Source of the DNA: Epiperipatus broadwayi
Lineage: Eukaryota; Onychophora; Udeonychophora; Euonychophora; Peripatidae
NCBI GenBank assembly: GCA_028023455.1
Contig: JAQFVV010000023.1
Span: forward strand, 2,159,501-2,223,500
DNA length: 64,000 nt
Direction of reading: 5' to 3'
This document shows positions 19,746 through 32,439 of this stretch, in pieces. Position 1 is the first letter of the stretch, and every line of letters begins with the position of its first letter. Both the position numbers and the translations under genes were made by a program. The notes below the pieces were generated by a model. It saw only the letters and a program-made list of their open reading frames with translations, searched no databases and was not told where the DNA came from.

Positions 19746-20369
19746 TGGTGGAGGGATAAAATTATCCCTGGGGAATATAGTCATTCAGATGTTTTCAGAT
19801 GTCTTCATCATTTTCTGATTTCATCAGGTTCTATGACTTCATCTGCAGATCCAGTGACTTTGAACCTTATAGATTTGTTGTTGTTGGCAAGTGATTCGAT
19901 TCTTCACTGTTGATTGGGGACATATAGTTCAACCTTAGCTGATTTCTGTGCCTGTGGTATTGCTAGCCATTTGCTATTTGAACAACAACTGTTTGTAATC
20001 TTTTTAATGTGATTACAACTGCTGGAATCAGTTTTGTGATTTTCTTGAACATACAGCTTAGAACTTGGGTGTGTATTTGCATTTTAGTGCTATTTTCATA
20101 CTTGTTTTTGGGTTCAAACCCAGTATTATTAACCCCTCTGAATAGACCCTTTTGAATTTTATTTTGTGAGCTGGTTCACTTTAATCACTGTAAAGTCCAA
20201 GTGATTGAACCAATCATGGCCTAATAAATTTTTATGTTCATCTGATGTCCCAACCAGAATCAAATATAGTTTCACTATACATAGTAACTTTAAGTCTTGT
20301 TTAAGTCAAGAGTGATATTTGATTGCCTTGTTAGTCAGAAATCACTTTCCTGCTGGCATACAGATGATT

Positions 20370-20480
20370 ATTTTTTTTTATTAATGCTATTTCATATCTT
20401 TTTTGACACAATGGACACTGAAAGCCTGATGTCTGATTCCATTGTTACTGATGTATCATTAATAATAATTCTGCTGGTGA
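20370..20480 (-). pseudogene. retropepsin remnant of the Gypsy-type element
   Basis: The minus strand reads INDTSVTMESDIRLSVSIVS, which has the shape of the retropepsin active-site loop. The usual Asp-Thr/Ser-Gly is here Asp-Ile-Arg, so it is dead. Further along, a GTSDEHKNLLGHDWF-like segment near 20200-20260 fits the end of Gypsy proteases (GRDWF). Frameshifts are present. Confidence 0.5.
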
Positions 20481-20529
20481 AAACTGAATCAATGCCTCTC
20501 ACACTGTTTGTACAGGCATTATTGATTTT

Positions 20530-20750
20530 ATTTGAATTCATATTGCCTTTCCGGCTTTTTACAATGGATTTTTTTCCATTTTTTTCTGAGCTTCTTGTTT
20601 TTCTTTTTTAAAACAAGTAGTCTCTATGTGACTGACACACTTGCAATATCTACACTCTTTACCCCACTGTGGACATTTTGTGTGTGCATGGTTTGTTTTG
20701 TCGCATCTACAATAAAGTCTAACAATATTTTTATCAATAGTAGATCCCAT
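20530..20750 (-). pseudogene. gag zinc-knuckle region of the Gypsy-type element
   Basis: The frame contains CRCDKTNHAHTKCPQWGKEC followed by CRYCKCVSHIETTCFKKE. These are two consecutive cysteine-histidine boxes close to the CX2CX4HX4C nucleic-acid-binding knuckles. A Lys-rich tail follows. In the element this part packages RNA. Confidence 0.65.
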
Positions 20751-20850
20751 GAGTTCATTCTGATTGGGAAAATTTTTAACAATCTGACTTTCTGGGACTA
20801 TGTCTATTTAATGGAGCAGTCTGAATCATTGTGAACTCACATAGAATCAT

Positions 20851-21225
20851 CTAAGAAACAGCTGAATCAAACATGATACCCAGGTTCATCAACAGCTTGA
20901 CTCTAAGATTATGGTATTTTATTCTACAAATAAAATGATTTCTCGAGTCTTCATTTAAGGAACCCTTAAAGTCAAAGTTCAGAGCTAGCTTTCTGAGTTT
21001 AGCAAAAAAATCTCTAATTCTCTCCCCCCTTGTGTATAGAGATTGAAGTGACATCTCTACATTATCATTAACAGTTGGGCAGAAATAGTTTGATTGCAGA
21101 GATGATTTTTTATCAAAATCAAGCTCTGCTGGAAGTATTGGAGTTGTATGTGCTTGTAATATCTTATACATCTGAGATCCATATGCTAATTTTAAATCAG
21201 GTTTTTTGATTTGATTAGCTTGCAT
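20851..21225 (-). pseudogene. gag capsid-like domain of the Gypsy-type element
   Basis: The 124-residue frame holds the retrotransposon gag pattern: ESLQSLYTRGERIRDFF-like (here SLQSLYTRGERIRDFFAKL), then RKLALNFDF, NHFICRIKYHNLRVKLL and FDSAVS at the end. It lies between the 5' LTR and the zinc-knuckle frame, with a break between the two. A short N-terminal part may be missing. Confidence 0.65.
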
Positions 21226-21421
21226 GTAGAAAAATATTCAATCTATATAAGAAGGTCAATTTTCAAAATAGGCCAGATCAAATTCTTATGATGAGACAAT
21301 TTTAGCCATTTGGATTTTATTTTTTATTTTTATAGTTAACAAATAACCATTAATTTTTGATTCTATATTGATGTGCTGTCAAAATAGAAGTAAGAAACTG
21401 TTGTGACTGTACCAATTGTTA

Positions 21422-21968
21422 TGTTTATACATGATTATAATAAACACACACATGAAAAAATATGATTAAATATTTATTAATTAAAACAAATATTCAAATT
21501 TGTATTTATAATATATACAATTGTTATATCTTTGATATCATTGGTGAGGTATATGTAAGAAACTTCAGGTACTTTCTTAATTTATTTCCACATCCAATTG
21601 TACTAGTCTGCTTGTTTTGTACATAGGTATGGTGACACGTCCAGATGTTCTGTGACACCTTGCCTTGTGCCTGATTAAAGTTCTCCTAAGTTACCACTTA
21701 TAATGTGTGCACTGCCATTCATGTCTGACAGTAAGTTGATGTTAATTGACCTTATCTCCAACTGGACTGACTATTTATAACCAGTTTCATTCCATAATGA
21801 AAACAACCAGATGCACTGAGCATCATCAGCCATTAGCCTATAACTGCTATTGTATATATTTTATCTATTCATACATCTATTGGTCTCTAATGATAAATGC
21901 TCAATGCGATCAAAATAAGATGGAATCTGGACTTGTTCATTATCTTGAATATAAGTTGAGATATAATG
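21422..21968 (-). repeat. 5' LTR of the Gypsy-type element
   Basis: It is the partner of 19200-19745. In the direction of transcription (minus) it precedes gag. The plus-strand open frame at 21746-22018 is only antisense chance within it. Confidence 0.65.
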
Positions 21969-21974
21969 ATCTTC

Positions 21975-24900
21975 ATCAGACATATCCAACTTTTACAATT
22001 ATAAACTCTAACCCCTAAATTTATTTATACTCCAGATTCTAGAATGTCATCTTAATTCTAAAATATATAAGATTGTCTTTTAGTTTTTCACTTCTTTTTT
22101 TTTGCCTGCTATCTATTAATGTTGTGTCTCTATTAATATTTAATGATACCAACTTTCATCTAATGATATGCTCATCTTTAGCATACTTATGATAATAGTT
22201 GTTTTTATTGGAAGTTTTATATATTGTAACAGGATGGGATAGTCAGGTGGTCAAGGAAGATGGCAAATCTGGGGCGATGGAAAATCATCATCACTTCCAG
22301 TCAATTTAAAATGAAATATCAAATTAAGTAATTATTAAAGTAAAGCTATGATATTAATGTAAGAGATATTAAAGTAATGTTAAATATCCAAAAATATTTA
22401 ACCAGTTTTATATATTTAAGAGAGCATGAGAACAAAAGATCTCTATGAGATCATCCAGTTAGATCAGAAGAGATAAGTTATGATTAACTATACATCAACC
22501 AGCATTATCAATTATAAAAGTAAGTAATACTCATAAAAAATACATCAATACAATCTTGTGGCTGGATTTGAACAATAAAAAATATAAATCAACAGTCAAT
22601 CTGATGATTGGGTTGGAAATGGATTTTTTGTAGACCAGGCTAGCTATTGAGCCTTTGCCAGCTTGGGTAATTATTTAAACATTACTTGGATGCACCACTT
22701 AAGTACTAATCCATCAGAATATATAATCAGAAAAATTAAACAATAATGCTGGGATGTTAAAACATGCTGATTATCATCAATGCTCTGGCCACTTAATACC
22801 ATTAATGTACTGGCCAACTATAAACTTAATTTTTAATAAAACTAAACTAAATAAAATGTAGTGCAGAGGATTTAATGAATATAATCTTATGTGCCAACCA
22901 TGATGATAATGATTTATCATTGCTGGATGCCCCTTAATCACTAAATACATCCCCATTTATATATCAGCTGTTATACATGAATCTAGTTCAGAAGAACACA
23001 AGCTCTATTCCTGTTATGGTGACCAAGAAATGATGATGAAATACAATTTTTAACAATTGAATACAAATTTAATAATAACAACAAAAAGTGATATTAAAGT
23101 CTTTAGAATATGGCTATACATACAAATTAAGCCTTCTGGTTTTGATTAACATACAATAATAATAAAAAATATCGCATTATGATTTACATATAGGTGATTA
23201 AAACAAAATCCAAGTTATTATATGGTGTTTACATATATATGTGCACAGATGCTGATTTATAATATACAGTTCATATATTTCTATTGATATTCAATAATGA
23301 CAAAAAATGATTAAATTTTACATATATGTCCTATTTGACAAGCATTGATATATATATGCACACATAAATATACAGTACAATTGACTTATATTACAATTGT
23401 CATATAAAGTAATAAATACATGATTAAACTTTTCAGTTGTATAAAAAAATAAATAAAATGATTAAAATTTTACATGTATATATATGTGTGTGTGTGTGTG
23501 TGTATGCACACTGATATTTACCTATTTTAATTTGTTACAATAATATTATATTTTTCATAATTAATTTCTTGGTTAATATTAAGAATATATAAAATTTACA
23601 TATATATGTGCTTAATATATAAAATATAATTTGAATCAGCTATTAAACTTTATTACAGCTTTCTCTTTTTTTAAAAATAAGTATAGTCAATTTTTGACAG
23701 GTCACTGGATTAATTAATTATCAATAGGATTTTAAATTTAACTGCTTGAATCTAGAGGCACCATATTGAATTTTTTAAAAACTGATCTGAGACACTATTT
23801 TCATAATAACTTCAGTTTTAATAATGTTAGAGCAAAAAAATTTACATTAATAGAAACTAGAAAAACTAAGGAAAGCAATAAGTCTGACAAATAATGATAA
23901 CCATTTACAAAATAAGAAGAAAAAGAAATTTCAACATCTAACATAATTATTACTTTATTGTTTGTTCATAATTTCTAATTTATCATTAACTAAGTTTAAA
24001 TTACATCTTCATTGATAATTTTTTTATATGCCTCACAAAATTATCTTTTAAACCATATATAATACTTCTTACCTGAGATAATCCATATCTTCATAATCTC
24101 CATAAATATTCGCATAAGAACTCTTCATTTTTATCTTGTACCCCAAAAGTTGACAAATCTCAAAGGCATTTATAAGAAAAAGATTCATCCTAATAAAATA
24201 TACAAAACAAATAATTTCCAGAAGGTGGATATGCATTTGCCATCATAGCAATTAACTTCTTGTCTATCTAAAACTAGAAATTGTAGGCTACTGTCTGTAT
24301 CACTGATAAAATGAGTTTCATCTTTTCATTATATATTTTTTTGTGTACATCAGTGATGTTTATACTCTTTATGCACACCAGTGGTGCTATCTTGTTATAT
24401 TTATTGTCCCACAGAGATGTGATTTATTTGCATATAGCTCATTTGCTAGCTATAGACTTTGAAAATAATGTGATGCAAAATGTGGCAAAACTACTAGGCA
24501 AGAATCATAATTTGATTTGTTGTCTTCATGCAATTCCATATGGTATATGCATAACCATTGCTACCACTATACACATACCATTTGAAATCTCTATTGGTTT
24601 TAAGTGTTTATGTTTTACATGGTATTGCCCAGTAAATTTTGTGATTGCTTTATCAACTGCAATCTGCAACCTTTCTGTACATTAGATTATCAGCTTTTTA
24701 AATTTACATTGCATTGCTCTCTCTATATAAATCATTACTTGTTATACAAACACAACACAAGAACAAGCACAAACACACTAATACAAATATAAACATATAA
24801 CTTTTGAGAATCATTATGTCTATAAAATAAGGTTGCCTCAATCTTGGATCAGAGATCCAAAATTACACTACAAAAACAACTTCTGTTATATTTGAATTTA

Positions 24901-25770
24901 TATACTGTATAATAAAGAGTTTAAATGATTTAATATTATATAATTGATATAGTACACATACACCAGTACAAACGCAATCATATTAATATACCATTTATCA
25001 AATAAATTTAAGTATTAAAAATTAAAATTAATAACTTAACGATATTCCACAATTACATTTATATCATGTTGAAGGCCTTCATATCCGAATTATCAGTGTA
25101 TTTTTAATCTAGGACTATAAGGCTGATAGAGATTTTCTGCCTTTATTGCCTTATGCAAACTAGTAAATTGACCAGGAAATAAAAATTATAAATTCATCTA
25201 CTTTTAAAAATAATTGTAAAAAAATTCAAATTTTATCCAATATCAATATAAGATATATTATTCGAAAGGTGAAATCAAGCAGCAATGAATGTTGGAATAT
25301 CTGTTGATGTTATGCTTATAGTTTTCATGCAATTTAAAAAAGAAAAATGTTCAAACATTCAGCTGCGATGCACTTGTCTTTTTTTTTTATAAATGATTTT
25401 TGAAATCTTTTTTTCTTTTAAAACAAAATAATTCTTTCTGTATATAGCTATGGTCATCATAGGTACTTCTCTAAAAGGTTTTAAAATATCTTTTAAATGT
25501 TAATTTTGATTTAGATTTTTTTTAATCTAAGCAGAGTTATTTATTTGCATTACTCTTTTTTAAAATATAGTTTAATTAAACAATTTAATATCATATTGCT
25601 TTATATATCACTTTTTTAGAATGTCATTTTTGGTTGAATTATTTTTAAAAACTTCTTAAAAATTTAATTCACATTATATATAATGCTACTCATCATTATA
25701 TATATATATATATGTTTATCTGTGCTTCTCTACATATACAAATGAACAGCAGCATATGTATAACAATTCT
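21975..25770. other. AT-rich region with repeat remnants, no gene recognised
   Basis: Between 22200 and 23650 there are recurring words (aaatgattaaaattttacat with tatatatgtg at about 23300, 23430 and 23580), probably decayed copies of one AT-rich repeat or LTR. The 124-residue hydrophobic frame at 24311-24685 has no domain I know. The minus strand of 24100-24400 has a faint gag-like look but is too broken to call. Nothing else is supported. Confidence 0.4.
23477..23505. repeat. (TA)n(TG)n microsatellite
   Basis: TATATATA runs into about ten TG units, then TATGCACAC. It is a simple repeat, likely variable in length. Confidence 0.9.
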
Positions 25771-25939
25771 TCAAGCTTTTTCTTGGTAAGCTTGGTTTTT
25801 GGTCTATCATCAAAATATAATCTAGGCTTTTTGTCATCATCAGGAAAAAGTATAATTCAGGTATGGTTGGCATTCTCCCTTCTGTCTAGAGCTTGATAAG
25901 CTTTAGGTCAGCAAATGTTTTCAGAATACATTTGTAGCT

Positions 25940-26050
25940 ATGAATTCCAACAGAATAGATTTGGGTCATTTACCTCCAACACAAAGAAGTGGGTCATTTA
26001 CCTCCATGTGAATTCAAACTACCATTGAACTGTAGAGCAGATGTTTCCTA
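25940..26050. repeat. short direct duplication, 18-bp period
   Basis: GGGTCATTTACCTCCA occurs at 25973 and again at 25991. The stretch around it may be part of a SINE read in reverse (gaattcaaactaccattgaac resembles an inverted B box). Confidence 0.4.
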
Positions 26051-26139
26051 CTGTCTTGACTTTAGCTACATGTTCATGGAGCTCTGTCCAACTTTGCTAG
26101 TTAAGTCCAGCTAGCTATTCTGCTTTTCTAAATATTAGC

Positions 26140-26345
26140 CAAACCTTCTGGCCTGCTCTTACAAAATATATTTAGCCAAGACTTAATACCATATTCTTCT
26201 GGCCAGCTCTTACAAAAACTACATGCTGAACTATATAGGCCAACTCTCTTCCAGACTTTGCAGCTGGCCAATTTGGCCAGCTACTTCTTAAAAATTAATG
26301 TCATACTCTTCTGGCCAGCTCTTATAAAAACTGCAAGCCAAACTG
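26140..26345. repeat. degenerate minisatellite, about 54-bp unit
   Basis: TTCTGGCCAGCTCTTAC-like words start at 26146, 26197 and 26309, with a shifted TTTGGCCAGCTACTTCTTA in the gap. That fits four decayed units of 51-56 bp. The open frame at 26258-26446 is incidental. Confidence 0.55.
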
Positions 26346-26459
26346 AAATGATATTTTTTATCAGACCTTTTATAGTGTTATTTGGATGTGAAAAAAACAC
26401 CTTAATTGAAAACAGAGTTTTTTATCACTCTAATCCCTTATCTTGATTAAACTCAGTTT

Positions 26460-27900
26460 TAATCTTTTCAAATCACTATTTATGAAATTTTACCAATGGT
26501 GTAATCTACATATTATTTTCTTCAAATCACTTTTAATTAAAAGCTATTTTTTGGCATTTTTAATCTACAAAGATTTTTTAAAATAGATAAAGAAATGTAT
26601 ACAAGCATTAATAATTAAAAAATAAACCGTGCTTGTTTTTTAAATGTCAAAATCAGAATAATATTATTTAATTAGACCTTTTTTTTTAATATTTATTTCA
26701 TAATAAAATTCTGTTTTAAATTCAGAATTATTTAACTCTTTTTAGGATTATTATTCTCAGATGTAGAAAATATCTACTAAAAATTTTTGCCTTTGTTTAT
26801 TTCTACTTTTCTTTTACTTTATATATATATATGCACGCACTATGTTGCTGTGCACCATCTAATCCAACCGGTTACAATATATATTAATCATAAAATGTTC
26901 TTATTTATTTTGCAGATGTTAGCAGATACATCGTGCTTGTCTTAGTTATTAAAATTAATTTTCTTAGCTTTAAATTTATTTATTTTTATGTTTGAAGTTT
27001 TTTTGTAAAACTATTATTATTATTATTATTTTGACCATTTGGATTTATTTTACTGTCTGCAGAGGTATGTATTAAAATCAAAATAACCAAATGTATAAAA
27101 TTTTCTAATGCTAATGTTGTTATTGTTGCTAACATAGCTGTTATTCAGTTCCACATTGGTTATTTATACTAATGAATAAAAATAAACTAAATGGATTCAA
27201 TTTGTGGCACAGTTGGAATAATTCTGAAATCTAAAGTAGTGTTATTGTATGAATTAATCTACTTCAATACCAGAAAGTAATCATTAATATATCAAGATGG
27301 AAAATTTGCTTTCAGGAGCATTTACTTTACATCAGAGTTATCTTAAGTTTGAGTAATCGACAGTTTTTATTTGTTAAGAACTATTTTAAACTGGAACTTT
27401 TAATTATTTTATTATAATACTGGAGTAAAGTGAAAATCAATGTTCATCAAAACGTGTTTGGTGTAAACAAGAAAAGTCACTTTACATTTTGTTAAAATGA
27501 ACTATTACAGAAAAGTTTATAAATGATTTCTTTTATTTTATATTCTTTAATGAGTTCACCTATCCTTTTCATCATATGGTTTCACTGTTGCATTTTATTT
27601 CACATTTTTTACCTGTACTATTTGAGATCTCAAACTTTCTCTAATTTTAAATTTTTACGATGTCAGTAAAATTTCAAAATAATGCATGTTCACTTTATTC
27701 GTTGAATTTGTAAATATTTCTGTAGATAGCAGTTGAAGTGATGATAGTTGGGAAAAATATGCAAGAGTTATTGAAAAGAAATTTTAAATATAATTATAGA
27801 TGATGATAAGATTCCAGTGAATGAATAGATGCAATAAGTAGCATATAATATATGAAGGAAAAGAAAAGGATTTTTATTCTCTTAATCAACTATAAACCAA
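26460..27900. other. AT-rich sequence, no gene seen
   Basis: There is a (TAT)n-like run at about 27012 and a (TA)n run at 26820. No credible coding frame is visible until the LINE relic that follows. Confidence 0.5.
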
Positions 27901-28410
27901 GAGCAATAATGATTGAATGTAGAGAATAAAATGTTGAGAGAAATTCAAAATAAATTTTATTCAAGGAAATGGATAAATGATATTTTATTCATTGTTATTA
28001 AACTACTTAAATTGTCTTATAAAAATAATAAATTTTTGTTTGTTACACTTTTAGATGCAAAAAAAAAAAAAGCTTGGAATAGGGTAAATATGAATAGATT
28101 ATGGAGAAATAGAAATAGACCTAGATTTGTTAAGAATGATTAAAAATCTTTTCTGGGATGAAAGTTAAATGTGAAATGAATTGAAACATAGATGTCTTTT
28201 ATATCTTTTTTATTTATTTTGATATTAAGAGAATTGGAGATTGAGACAAATTAGAGGTAGGAGTGGGAGTTTTAATACTTAGCACCAAAAGAAAACATAA
28301 ACTGGTTGCTTTTTTCCTATTTGCAGATGATATGGCATTTTAAAACAGTATAGAAGATAAAGAATTGTTCTTACAAAAGCATGAAGAGGCAAAAAGAATA
28401 TAATCATTTA
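27885..28410 (+). pseudogene. LINE (non-LTR retrotransposon) reverse transcriptase relic
   Basis: The plus strand holds reverse transcriptase blocks in order. First comes a fragment like the region before palm motif A (WINDILFIVIKLLKLSYKN). Motif A follows as LFVTLLDAKKKKAWNRVNMN, with an A run that added codons. The catalytic motif C appears as FLFADDMAF at about 28316. Frames change between blocks and stops are frequent. Only the palm region survives. The clade cannot be named safely; RTE-like is possible. Confidence 0.7.
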
Positions 28411-28439
28411 TAATATTATTGATTCACTACCGGATGTAA

Positions 28440-30480
28440 AAAAATCTTCAATCAAGTTTAATTCAGTTTTTCTGATCCCCATCTTTTCTAACAACCCAGT
28501 AAAGCTATTTAATTATAGTAGTGGAAACCTATAATAATTTAAAATAAAGTAAACTGTTATATTTATTTATCTCTTGTTCACAGTTACAGTTCCTAGAATC
28601 TTATGGTCTTGAACTAGATCTAGAGAGCAATATGATTTATGTGTGGGGGTTTATGTTGATGTTTGAACATCCAGATGATTACTCTGGATAGTGCAAAAAT
28701 ATCACCAAAGTCTTTCACTGCATTTTGTGTTTTTGTTAGAAATTAAATTATAGTTGGCCTATACATTAAGGGTAACTATATTGCGAGAGCATTGATGATC
28801 AACATGTATCAGGGTCCCAGCATTATTTTTTATTTTTATGAATGACGGATTAGCACTTAAGTATACATATCTAAATGATTGTATGTTTTGCTCTAAGTTT
28901 GGAACTGGCTAGATAAGTAGCTTGATCATAATGTACCTCTTTAAATCCACTCACAAGGTTGATGATTATTGATTGACTGTTGTTTGTGGATTTGATTTTC
29001 TAGTATAGTACCAGTGATGATTGTTTATGTACAATGCTGGGTGATGTAGTTTATAACTTATGATCAGTATAACTATGACTTATAGTTTTATATTATTTCA
29101 TGCTGCTCTGCTGATTCATATGATCTCATGTTCCTTTGATATCCATTCCTTATTTATTCATTTTATATTTGTTCATTGGTTTTGATTACTTATGGGGATG
29201 ATAATGATGATTCCCATCACTCTATATCACCCCTTCTTTCCATATCATTACAATATATATAATATAAATTTTATTTTCAATAATTCTTTTTTTTTTTTTG
29301 TATGTCATGTAGAAGTCATATTTATTAAATGAATGGTTAATCATTCTACTTAATGTGTATACAGTGATATCTAATTTTAAATTTTATGTTAAGCAATTAT
29401 CATTGCAACTTTTACTGACTCTATCAACTCAACATGATATGTATTTCACTCTGAATATTCTTCTTAGCTGTGCCTTTAGCCTTTCATCAGAAACTCGTGA
29501 ATACATTGAGATGATGGTACAATACAATTAAATTAATTATGGACTATTTCAAACAAAAATGTGAATAATCTTCTAACATGTATATCTTAAAATGAATTAT
29601 ATTAATTTAATAGCAGAACCACTGGTAATATTTAAAAGCACATGGTCAAAAAATGTATAATAACTGAATAGGTAATTACTCCATTCAACATGTGTAGAAT
29701 TAAAAATCTGATTTCAAATTTAATTTATGTCACATAGATCAATGTATCTAGAAAAGTAATGATTTCTCTTTTAATAAGAATCCCCTTAGATGTCACTGAT
29801 GTCTGCTATTTATATAGTTCATTTCAAGATATGTTGTTTGAATATTATTCATAAATAAAATAATTGTATGGTTAATTTAAATATATAGGCTACCTGATAC
29901 TAAGTAAATTTCTGATAAATTTTTCTCTGGTAACTATACAATTTATATGACTGTTATATCAATTTGTGTGAGTAATTAAATTTAAAAATTAGATTTGATT
30001 CCAAACACTGAACGGAATGATTTACCTTTCATTTATTTTATATTTATATTTTTATGTTTATTAAATGTTACACATTTCAAATATTTAAGATATAGGATAA
30101 GGTTTCAGTAGAACTTAAGTTTCACTTACCTACTATTTAATCTACATAGTATATTTTAAATGGACTTATTCGAATATTAGTCATACTTTTCATTGAATTT
30201 CAAGTATTAGGCTTCATTGCGCCTATGGAGAAAAATGCATAACTTTAACAAGCACTGAGCAATAATTTTTAAAATGTAGTGATTTGTGTGACAAATTAAA
30301 TTTAAAATTAGATTTTATTTTATATACATTAAATGAAATGATTTTCTTGCTTGGTGCATCAAAAATAATTTTGGAAGGCTCAAATTGATGCTAAACAATA
30401 AATTGTGAAACAAATTGCATTTTATTCCAATTATGTTTTGTATTGTTTTTTTATAGTAAGGTGTGCAATGTTCACATGAT
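28440..30480. other. AT-rich sequence with one LINE-associated segment, no gene seen
   Basis: At 28440-28510 the phrase aagtttaattcagtttttctgatcccc resembles 57490-57520, which lies just downstream of another LINE relic. It may be LINE 3' or linker sequence. The rest shows no gene. Confidence 0.4.
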
Positions 30481-30489
30481 TGACCCATA

Positions 30490-30570
30490 ACTTCCTTTAT
30501 TCTCCAGATAAAAATAGTTTGTTGCCCATTTACTGACCAACATTAGGTGTGTGGTTAAATTGATTATAGG
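30490..30570 (-). mobile_element. SINE family T body fragment
   Basis: On the minus strand ATGTTGGTCAGTAAATGGG aligns with GATATTGGTCAGTAAATTGG at 46.99 kb. No tRNA-like head is visible. It is a short fragment of the same dispersed repeat. Confidence 0.4.
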
Positions 30571-31084
30571 TTAGCTATTTGAAAATGTGAATTTGAGAAA
30601 TTTTTAATTTCCTAGAGAAGATTTTCATTCTGTATTCTAGATTTGACTTCCACAAATAAATTAATTTGTAAGATTATATAGGAGAAAAAACCCTCAAAGT
30701 ACAGAGTTGATATTGATTTACACTATAGCTAGATATAATCTTTTTCATTTATTAATCATAGGTGAAAGTGTAAAGGGAAATTCAGTGCCCATAAATGTAT
30801 GATCTTCATCCATTAGCAGCTAATTCTACATAATATTAGAATAGTATTTTTCATTTTTATAATCATCGCATCAATGCTAATTGGACTAGTTTAATATTCA
30901 ATTTCTGGCCATAATTGTATTACAAAGGCTTTTTTTTTTTTTTACTTTTATTGTATGTTTAGTGACATAGGTATCATCTATCTAGAAAGAAAAATCTTGG
31001 TCTTGTGTGTAATCAGAAAATTTTAATGTTCATCTAGCTCAGATTTGGATTCATCCATGATATAAGACAAGAAGCAGATGTTCT

Positions 31085-31245
31085 AATCACTTGGTCAGAG
31101 TTAGTGCATCTGCCTGCCACCCCATGTCTTGGAGTTAGTATTCTAGGTCAAGTAAAAAAAATTTCAGGAGGTTTAGTTGATTGCCCATAGACAATTTAGT
31201 CAACTACCCAACATTCATTATTAAATAGATGTTTGGTTATTTTTA
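31085..31245 (+). mobile_element. tRNA-derived SINE, family T (decayed)
   Basis: A-box-like TTGGTCAGAGTTAGTGCATC and B-box-like GGAGTTAGTATTCTAGG are followed by a body with TGCCCATAGACAATTTAGTC and CAACTACCC, similar to the family T body elsewhere. The tail fades near 31245. Confidence 0.45.
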
Positions 31246-31439
31246 GCAAAAGGAAGAAATAATAATGAAAAATTGCTCAAATTATTATCACTAGCCAGTT
31301 AGCAAGCTTGGTAAGTACAAGCTTCTATTTCATTCTTTGTTTCTCTGTGAACTGTTGGAGATATCTCTGCACAACATTGAACTGTTTATTTTTAAAAAAT
31401 GTTTCTTTTCTTTTTTTTTTTTTAATTGATTGGTGGCCA

Positions 31440-31486
31440 GAAGTGATAAAATGGTGGCGGCGATATCACAGTCGCATCAAAAGTAA
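31440..31486 (+). CDS. possible short first coding exon, MVAAISQSHQK (speculative)
   Basis: A long T tract ends in the acceptor-like CAG at 31438-31440. Ten bases later an ATG sits in a good start context (AAAATGG) with unusually GC-rich codons, MVAAISQSHQ. A donor-like GTAAAAAA starts at 31483; without splicing the frame ends in TAA at 31484-31486. The base composition stands out from its neighbours. I recognise no protein, and no second exon is identified. It could equally be chance or a noncoding conserved piece. Confidence 0.15.
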
Positions 31487-31489
31487 AAA

Positions 31490-32435
31490 ATTTCAAAACT
31501 GCGCTGGAAAAAGAATTATAAACTATTTACATATATAGTCAGAATGCCATTCACACAGTCACGAAGAATTGACAATTTGTGTATATAATAGTTTATATGT
31601 TTAAGCACTTATTCAGATTATATTTGCAAATACTTTACGTATATTTTGAACATGTGTGTGTATATATATATTCTATTTTTTTACAGTTCCTACTATTATG
31701 CAGGAATTCTAAATCAGTAAATGATTAGCATTAAATTAAACCTGTTTCTTAGTAATCTAAATATCTTTAAAAGTGTCAAGAGAAATTTTGTCTTCCTAGA
31801 ATAGCCTCACAGGAAACATTCTTGTCCAAGCTTTGTTACTGAGGCATTAACCTCCAAGGGTGTAATTGCTTGTTGTGAACATGAGTGATTGCAAGGTAGT
31901 AAACTGTCCCACTGTCCACTTGCTCCTTGGCAGGAAGTGGTCAGGAAAAAAAAATTCGCTAGCATATTTAAACATTTACATGTCAATGCATAACAGGATA
32001 ATAATTGTAGCAGTATGTTTTTTTCTACTTTGTCAAATGAATTACAAGGTTCACGCTTCAAAGCTCGTTAGTCATTTCATATTCCACGTTGTCTGCTGTG
32101 TTTTAATGTCTCACAGTTTTAAAACAATCATTTATTAAATGAATTACTAATGTTCATTTGCCTCTAATATATATATAGATTATAGGGTTTGTTTTTTCTA
32201 AGTTAAATTTATACGATTTTGATTAATAAATGATGCTTATCTTGTGTTAATACAATAGATATTAAATGAACATGTGTCCTATTGGAAATATGGTCAACTT
32301 TGGAAAATAATGCTCTTTATGCTTGCAATTAGGAGTAAAGGTCATTTTATGCATCATTTTCGTTCATTATTACTCCAATGCAAAATGAAAACCAGTTCGA
32401 ATTTAATTCTATTTCATTGATCCATAAATTCTCTT
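31490..32435. other. mixed AT-rich sequence, no gene recognised
   Basis: The overlapping opposite frames at 31807-32061 and 31866-32138 cover a slightly GC-richer block (31800-31945) but neither shows a domain. No RNA gene is visible. Confidence 0.4.
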
Positions 32436-32439
32436 ATCC

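Larger units (their letters stand above)
19200..21968 (-). mobile_element. Gypsy-type (Metaviridae) LTR retrotransposon, internally deleted
   Basis: Two diverged direct repeats of about 545 bp (19200-19745 and 21422-21968) act as LTRs. They share TGTTTATA, GATTAAATATTTATTAATT, ATCTCCAACTGGACTGAC and the run of words after it. Between them the minus strand carries gag, zinc knuckle and protease remnants in that order, then a short unrecognised tail. Reverse transcriptase, RNase H and integrase are missing. The LTR divergence shows an old, dead copy. I cannot place the primer site or polypurine tract with confidence. Confidence 0.7.

Noticed and set aside
24311-24685. 124-residue hydrophobic open frame
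   Set aside because: No domain, no neighbouring exons. The composition fits antisense AT-rich DNA. A faint gag-like reading on the other strand is too broken to support either view.
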